Origin: a virus
DNA: 64,000 nucleotides
IMG/VR virus record: IMGVR_UViG_3300025120_014745
Location: 1 to 64,000 of that record
Direction: 5' to 3' (one strand)
The notes under the pieces were generated by a model, which had not been told where the DNA came from, ran no database searches, and was given only the letters and a program-made list of their open reading frames with translations. A program made the position numbers and the translations under genes. Below are positions 60,376-64,000 of the stretch, piece by piece (position 1 is the first letter of the stretch; each line of letters begins with the position of its first letter).

Positions 60376-63300
60376 ATGCCTCAAAATCCAACAACAAAAA
60401 ATTTATCGCTATATACGACACCTGCGCCCAGTCAGAAGCTGGCGTCAGTAGGTAAAGTACTTGCCGCAATGCGTGCAACACAGGCCCAAACCGGTAACAC
60501 TGAAGGCTCGCAAGCTGCAGAAATAGCGTTTACAAACCCTGACACTTCTGCACGATACACGGTTTTAGCCGCGAAAGGATTAAATAATTTAAGATCTGAG
60601 TTGATAGCAGTTTGTGAGTTTCTGCCGATTGGTACTGGAGATATTTCTGAAGACAGCGCACAATTGCAATTTACTCTAGGTGACAACAATTCAATAAGCG
60701 TTAATAACATTGCGAGAATTATAGAGCTTCATAGGCAAATTAGAAGTTATATACTGGATGCAGCAGACCAAATATTAACAAGAGTTTATCCTGATTTAAA
60801 TGAAAAAGTTTTTCTAGAAACGCTCCAGGCCCACATAAAAAGTGAATTTAACAGGCTGTCAAGTAGTACAATAGATCAAACAGTTGAAAATATATTTGAA
60901 GATATATTGGCACAAGCCCCGGCATCGTTATCTAATGTTATTCAAAATAATCAATCCAACCCTTTTCTTTTGGCACTAATTGAATATTATGTCTATGACA
61001 ATGTCTTAGAATCTGTTTTTATTTATTTGAGTACAGCAGCAACTGTAGATGAAACACTGGCCGGCTTTTGGGGCGTGGATAAGTACAGTACAATTAAAAG
61101 ATTTAATGAAAACACAGCGATAAACAACACGAATCTAATCAATCTTTATGCTAATTTAAGTAATGAGTATAGTGATCATTCTAAAAATTCGTTGGGTGGG
61201 AAGGCTTTGTACGGATTTACTCCGTCAAGCACTTCAAGCAATACTGATTCTTTCTGCAATGCAATTGCTGCACTTGCTAGCGCAATGTCTTTCCAAGACT
61301 CATCGTCAGTGCTTCGTACACTCAATTCGTTACCTCTGAGCGATTCTAGTTTAGAGAAAGGAAAAGTTAAGTTTGGTGCTGTTAGTGATCTCGCTAGCGC
61401 TATATCGCGATTAAAAAATGTTAATTTTGCTGGTATGTTTGCTGGTCTACCTGAAGGTGTAGCCCAGGATGAAACCAACACTAGCCCTAACATCACTTAT
61501 AATTCTGAGTACTCACTATCGACAGACACTTTTGAGTCGGTATTTAAGGGACAAAAAACTTCTAGAGGTAATGGTGTAAATGAAAGATATGCTGGGGCTG
61601 AACTCTTAACAACAGTTTTGTATGATATGTTCACTTATGATGTCTGCAACATGAATAATAGAAGTTCAAATGAAATTCCAGTCAATGTAGGCGATATAAT
61701 GCCCGATGCAGGCGATTTTGACATGTCTTCGTTAGAAAAATTTGCAGGTTTTACAGGTGGTATCAGCAACAGCATAGGCGGTGATCAATCGCAGGGCCCA
61801 GTTGCCAACTTCGACGAAGGCTCTGATAGAGAAGAACAAGTATCTAGTGAAATTGCAGAGCAAACACCTCGAGGTTTACTGTATTTTGATTTTATTAGAC
61901 AAATCTTAGGTATTCCAGATGATGCTTTTAAACATCCACAGCAAAAAATCGTAACAGGTCCACATACTTTTGAAAGGGTAAATATACCCGAGGCGAGTAG
62001 TATTACTAATAACAATAAGGGTTTTGGTGCATTTGGTACAACCGTTGCAGGGTTAAGAAAGCAAATTACTGAAGCTGGTAATTTCTCACAGCAAACCCAA
62101 GGCTTTTATGCACCGCTAGAATCATCTACTGCAGAACTAAGCTCAGACAATACTTCTAACGCTAGTACTGTTAATTTCCCGCCAGCAACTAAATATCTAG
62201 TGTTAGACGAAATTGTACGCTCTTCAGCTAGCGACGGAAATACAATTGACTTTGAAGAACTTAAAATATTTACTGAAGGATATAAAAATCAAAGTAATAA
62301 ACTGATTGAATGTGTTAACACTCTGTACCCACATGAAGAGGTTGTGGAAGCAATAAACAACGTTAACATGCCTCAGCTTTTATCACCGATGGGAGTCAAT
62401 AGTCCTGTTTCTGCAGCAGAAAAATTAATAGAAAGGTTAGTTGTAGATCTAGAGAAAATTATACTCAGTCCTACCGGTGAATCCAATTTTAATTATATCC
62501 CGCTTCTCGCAGTCTTCACTAGAGACACAAACAATAGCGGTGCAAGGGATATGTGTCTCCAAGTTTTCTGGGATCAAGTTTTATTTAACAACCCAGTCAG
62601 TGTTGACAGACATTACACAAGCGTACAGTTTGATGATATCTCCACGTATAATGGCCCGGCTCAAAACTTTGCAAGATTGAGTTTATATCACAGCGAAAAT
62701 CAATTTCGTAATTATCTCAAGTATAATTGTGGTTTAACATCATACACACAAGGTAAAAACGATTCATTCTACTGGGGCGGAAAAGATCTACCTATATATT
62801 TAGCATCTGATTCACAACTCTTTTCTAACGACGATATCAAAGATAAAATTAAAAATCGAAAAACTACAAGCAAGCGAGGCAAAAAATTGCGCTCAGAAGC
62901 ACCAGGCTTCGAATCAATATCATTTGAAGGCAAGAGAATTGACAACGCGTTTGAAGTTAGCTTTGGTAACGAAGATGGTATGGACGGCCTACAAGAAGGT
63001 AAGGGTAGCAGTAAATCTTTTGGTGGTGGGGTAACCGGTTTTAGTAAACTCTTTAGCAATTACTTTTCTTATTTGTTCCAGGGCTACTTAGGTCCGGTTG
63101 GCATGACAATTGGCGACAACAGTAATGGATACGCAGCAGCAACTAGTAAATTTGCAGCAAATGCTAAGATTTCCAATCAGTTATTTGCTGTTAACTCAAA
63201 TGATTCTTTAGAAAACAATAGATTCGGTAACGCAGCTGGTATTATCGACTATGGTGCACATCATCGAATAATAGTTGGTTTCCGATGGTTATATGATATG

Positions 63301-64000
63301 ATAAATAGAGTCATTGACATGCAAGTAAAGACAGTAGATAAAAATTTCAAGATATACTATAATCTCGATCAGCTTAAGGGCATAGTAGACGGTTTGTTAG
63401 AAGGTGCTGGAAAAAGCTTAAAGTATAGTAGTAACGCAGGTACTTCTGAGTACGATGACGCTAGACAAGAAGGTAAAGGCAGCGCTGCTTCTCTTTTTCA
63501 GATTATTAGAACACATCAACAATTCATAACTGACAGGGCTTCCGGCTTTGCAGCGCATGCTAATAGTTTAAAAGAATCTACGGTAAATGTAAATAATGTA
63601 CTTGAAGGTCGTACGTTCCAAGGTGTTGAAGTTGCTGAAAAATCACTAGCAATTAATGTGTTAAAAGATGTTGGAGTTTTTAATACGGCAATTACGCTCA
63701 ATAATAAGACAACTGTTGCACAGTTTGCTAGTCTTAAAAAGCGCGTTTTTGATGTAACACCGGGTAATTTATTTCCAACAAGTATAAAATACAATTTAAA
63801 TAAAAATAAGTTAATGTTTAAGGTTTTAACAGAACCCGGTTACGGTTTCTTGACTAGCGAAAAGTTTGGAAGAAAGTCAATATTAAACGTCGGGATCCCT
63901 AGTTCAATGGTGTCTTCTCTACAAAAAATTGCTTACGATAAGACAGGTGACTCTAAATTTTTAAATTCACCCTATGTTTGCGTGTCAATTTTCAAGAAAG
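60376..64000 (+). CDS. Giant virion protein, 3' end beyond window
   Basis: Reading from the ATG at 60376, with AAGGA at 60367-60371, the frame stays open to the last base (1208 residues seen). The start is PQNPTTKNLSLYTTPAPSQK; the middle is Ala/Asn-rich helical and beta sequence, with charged loops (KRGKKLRSEAPGFESIS near 840-855). It has no membrane segment and no recognised domain. Because it lies at the end of a co-directional late block and is more than 1200 residues, it is likely a structural or tail-assembly protein; I could not see a tape-measure-like coiled-coil repeat. The minus-strand frames inside it are shadows. Confidence 0.8.
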   Translation, partial: MPQNPTTKNLSLYTTPAPSQKLASVGKVLAAMRATQAQTGNTEGSQAAEIAFTNPDTSARYTVLAAKGLNNLRSELIAVCEFLPIGTGDISEDSAQLQFTLGDNNSISVNNIARIIELHRQIRSYILDAADQILTRVYPDLNEKVFLETLQAHIKSEFNRLSSSTIDQTVENIFEDILAQAPASLSNVIQNNQSNPFLLALIEYYVYDNVLESVFIYLSTAATVDETLAGFWGVDKYSTIKRFNENTAINNTNLINLYANLSNEYSDHSKNSLGGKALYGFTPSSTSSNTDSFCNAIAALASAMSFQDSSSVLRTLNSLPLSDSSLEKGKVKFGAVSDLASAISRLKNVNFAGMFAGLPEGVAQDETNTSPNITYNSEYSLSTDTFESVFKGQKTSRGNGVNERYAGAELLTTVLYDMFTYDVCNMNNRSSNEIPVNVGDIMPDAGDFDMSSLEKFAGFTGGISNSIGGDQSQGPVANFDEGSDREEQVSSEIAEQTPRGLLYFDFIRQILGIPDDAFKHPQQKIVTGPHTFERVNIPEASSITNNNKGFGAFGTTVAGLRKQITEAGNFSQQTQGFYAPLESSTAELSSDNTSNASTVNFPPATKYLVLDEIVRSSASDGNTIDFEELKIFTEGYKNQSNKLIECVNTLYPHEEVVEAINNVNMPQLLSPMGVNSPVSAAEKLIERLVVDLEKIILSPTGESNFNYIPLLAVFTRDTNNSGARDMCLQVFWDQVLFNNPVSVDRHYTSVQFDDISTYNGPAQNFARLSLYHSENQFRNYLKYNCGLTSYTQGKNDSFYWGGKDLPIYLASDSQLFSNDDIKDKIKNRKTTSKRGKKLRSEAPGFESISFEGKRIDNAFEVSFGNEDGMDGLQEGKGSSKSFGGGVTGFSKLFSNYFSYLFQGYLGPVGMTIGDNSNGYAAATSKFAANAKISNQLFAVNSNDSLENNRFGNAAGIIDYGAHHRIIVGFRWLYDMINRVIDMQVKTVDKNFKIYYNLDQLKGIVDGLLEGAGKSLKYSSNAGTSEYDDARQEGKGSAASLFQIIRTHQQFITDRASGFAAHANSLKESTVNVNNVLEGRTFQGVEVAEKSLAINVLKDVGVFNTAITLNNKTTVAQFASLKKRVFDVTPGNLFPTSIKYNLNKNKLMFKVLTEPGYGFLTSEKFGRKSILNVGIPSSMVSSLQKIAYDKTGDSKFLNSPYVCVSIFKK

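Overview
The window looks like part of a large, AT-rich, strictly lytic-type tailed phage (myovirus) distantly related to T4-like marine phages. Direct support: a T4 gp55-like late sigma factor is followed immediately by a baseplate block with recognisable gp5-like (OB-fold plus beta-helix spike), gp25-like and gp6-like proteins, then very long virion genes. Genes are packed with stop/start overlaps, almost all on the + strand, with no intergenic gap above about 110 bases. No tRNA, rRNA, CRISPR, integrase or transposase was seen. The host is unknown; the ADP-heptose and LPS-like sugar genes point to a Gram-negative host, but that is inference.

Layout. (1) 1-575, minus strand: the start of a zinc-ribbon protein cut by the window edge. 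(2) 679-5161: a complete YeaH (VWA) - SpoVR - PrkA operon, the bacterial stress/stationary-phase trio, followed with a 32-base overlap by a gene (5130-6377) that I read as a degenerate GroEL-like chaperonin holding the apical and intermediate domains but no recognisable ATP-binding equatorial motifs. (3) 6388-7577: four small genes, the last resembling histone H1-like (Hc1) proteins, closed by a strong terminator. (4) 7629-7880, minus strand: a Cys-rich protein with a sigma region 4-type helix-turn-helix. (5) 7949-9295: PIN-PhoH ATPase. (6) 9304-12970: two small paralogous beta-rich proteins and a 1021-residue repetitive tail-fibre-like protein.

(7) 13031-35534: an approximately 22 kb glycan island of about 26 co-directional genes. 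It holds eight to ten glycosyltransferase-like proteins and precursor genes: a split HldE (separate adenylyltransferase and kinase), a GmhA-like SIS isomerase, a HAD phosphatase and a GT9 glycosyltransferase (together an ADP-heptose-type route); a CMP-sugar transferase, DegT aminotransferase and dehydroquinate-synthase-like cyclase in a row; UDP-galactopyranose mutase, a short UDP-sugar dehydrogenase, a 4-epimerase-like SDR and a TagD-like nucleotidyltransferase; plus decorating enzymes (two radical SAM proteins, one B12-dependent in type, a methyltransferase, a PhyH-like oxygenase, a cupin and a kinase-fold protein). (8) 35538-37913: a small DUF6435-like protein, a full-length S-adenosylhomocysteine hydrolase and a RecB/Cas4-type nuclease with four cluster-type cysteines. 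(9) 38002-40439: two more GT4 glycosyltransferases. (10) 40436-64000: a membrane-anchored small protein, gp55-like sigma, baseplate genes and giant virion proteins with concanavalin/LamG-like folds; the last runs off the window.

How it may work together: host takeover and stress-physiology genes (PrkA trio, chaperonin-like protein, PhoH, small regulators) lie on the left, and late virion genes on the right. Between them a long operon starts 60 bases after the fibre gene and could make an unusual sugar chain for virion proteins, the host envelope or, less likely, DNA. SAH hydrolase could relieve SAH inhibition of methylation and radical-SAM steps in that island. These functional links are inference from gene order and family knowledge.
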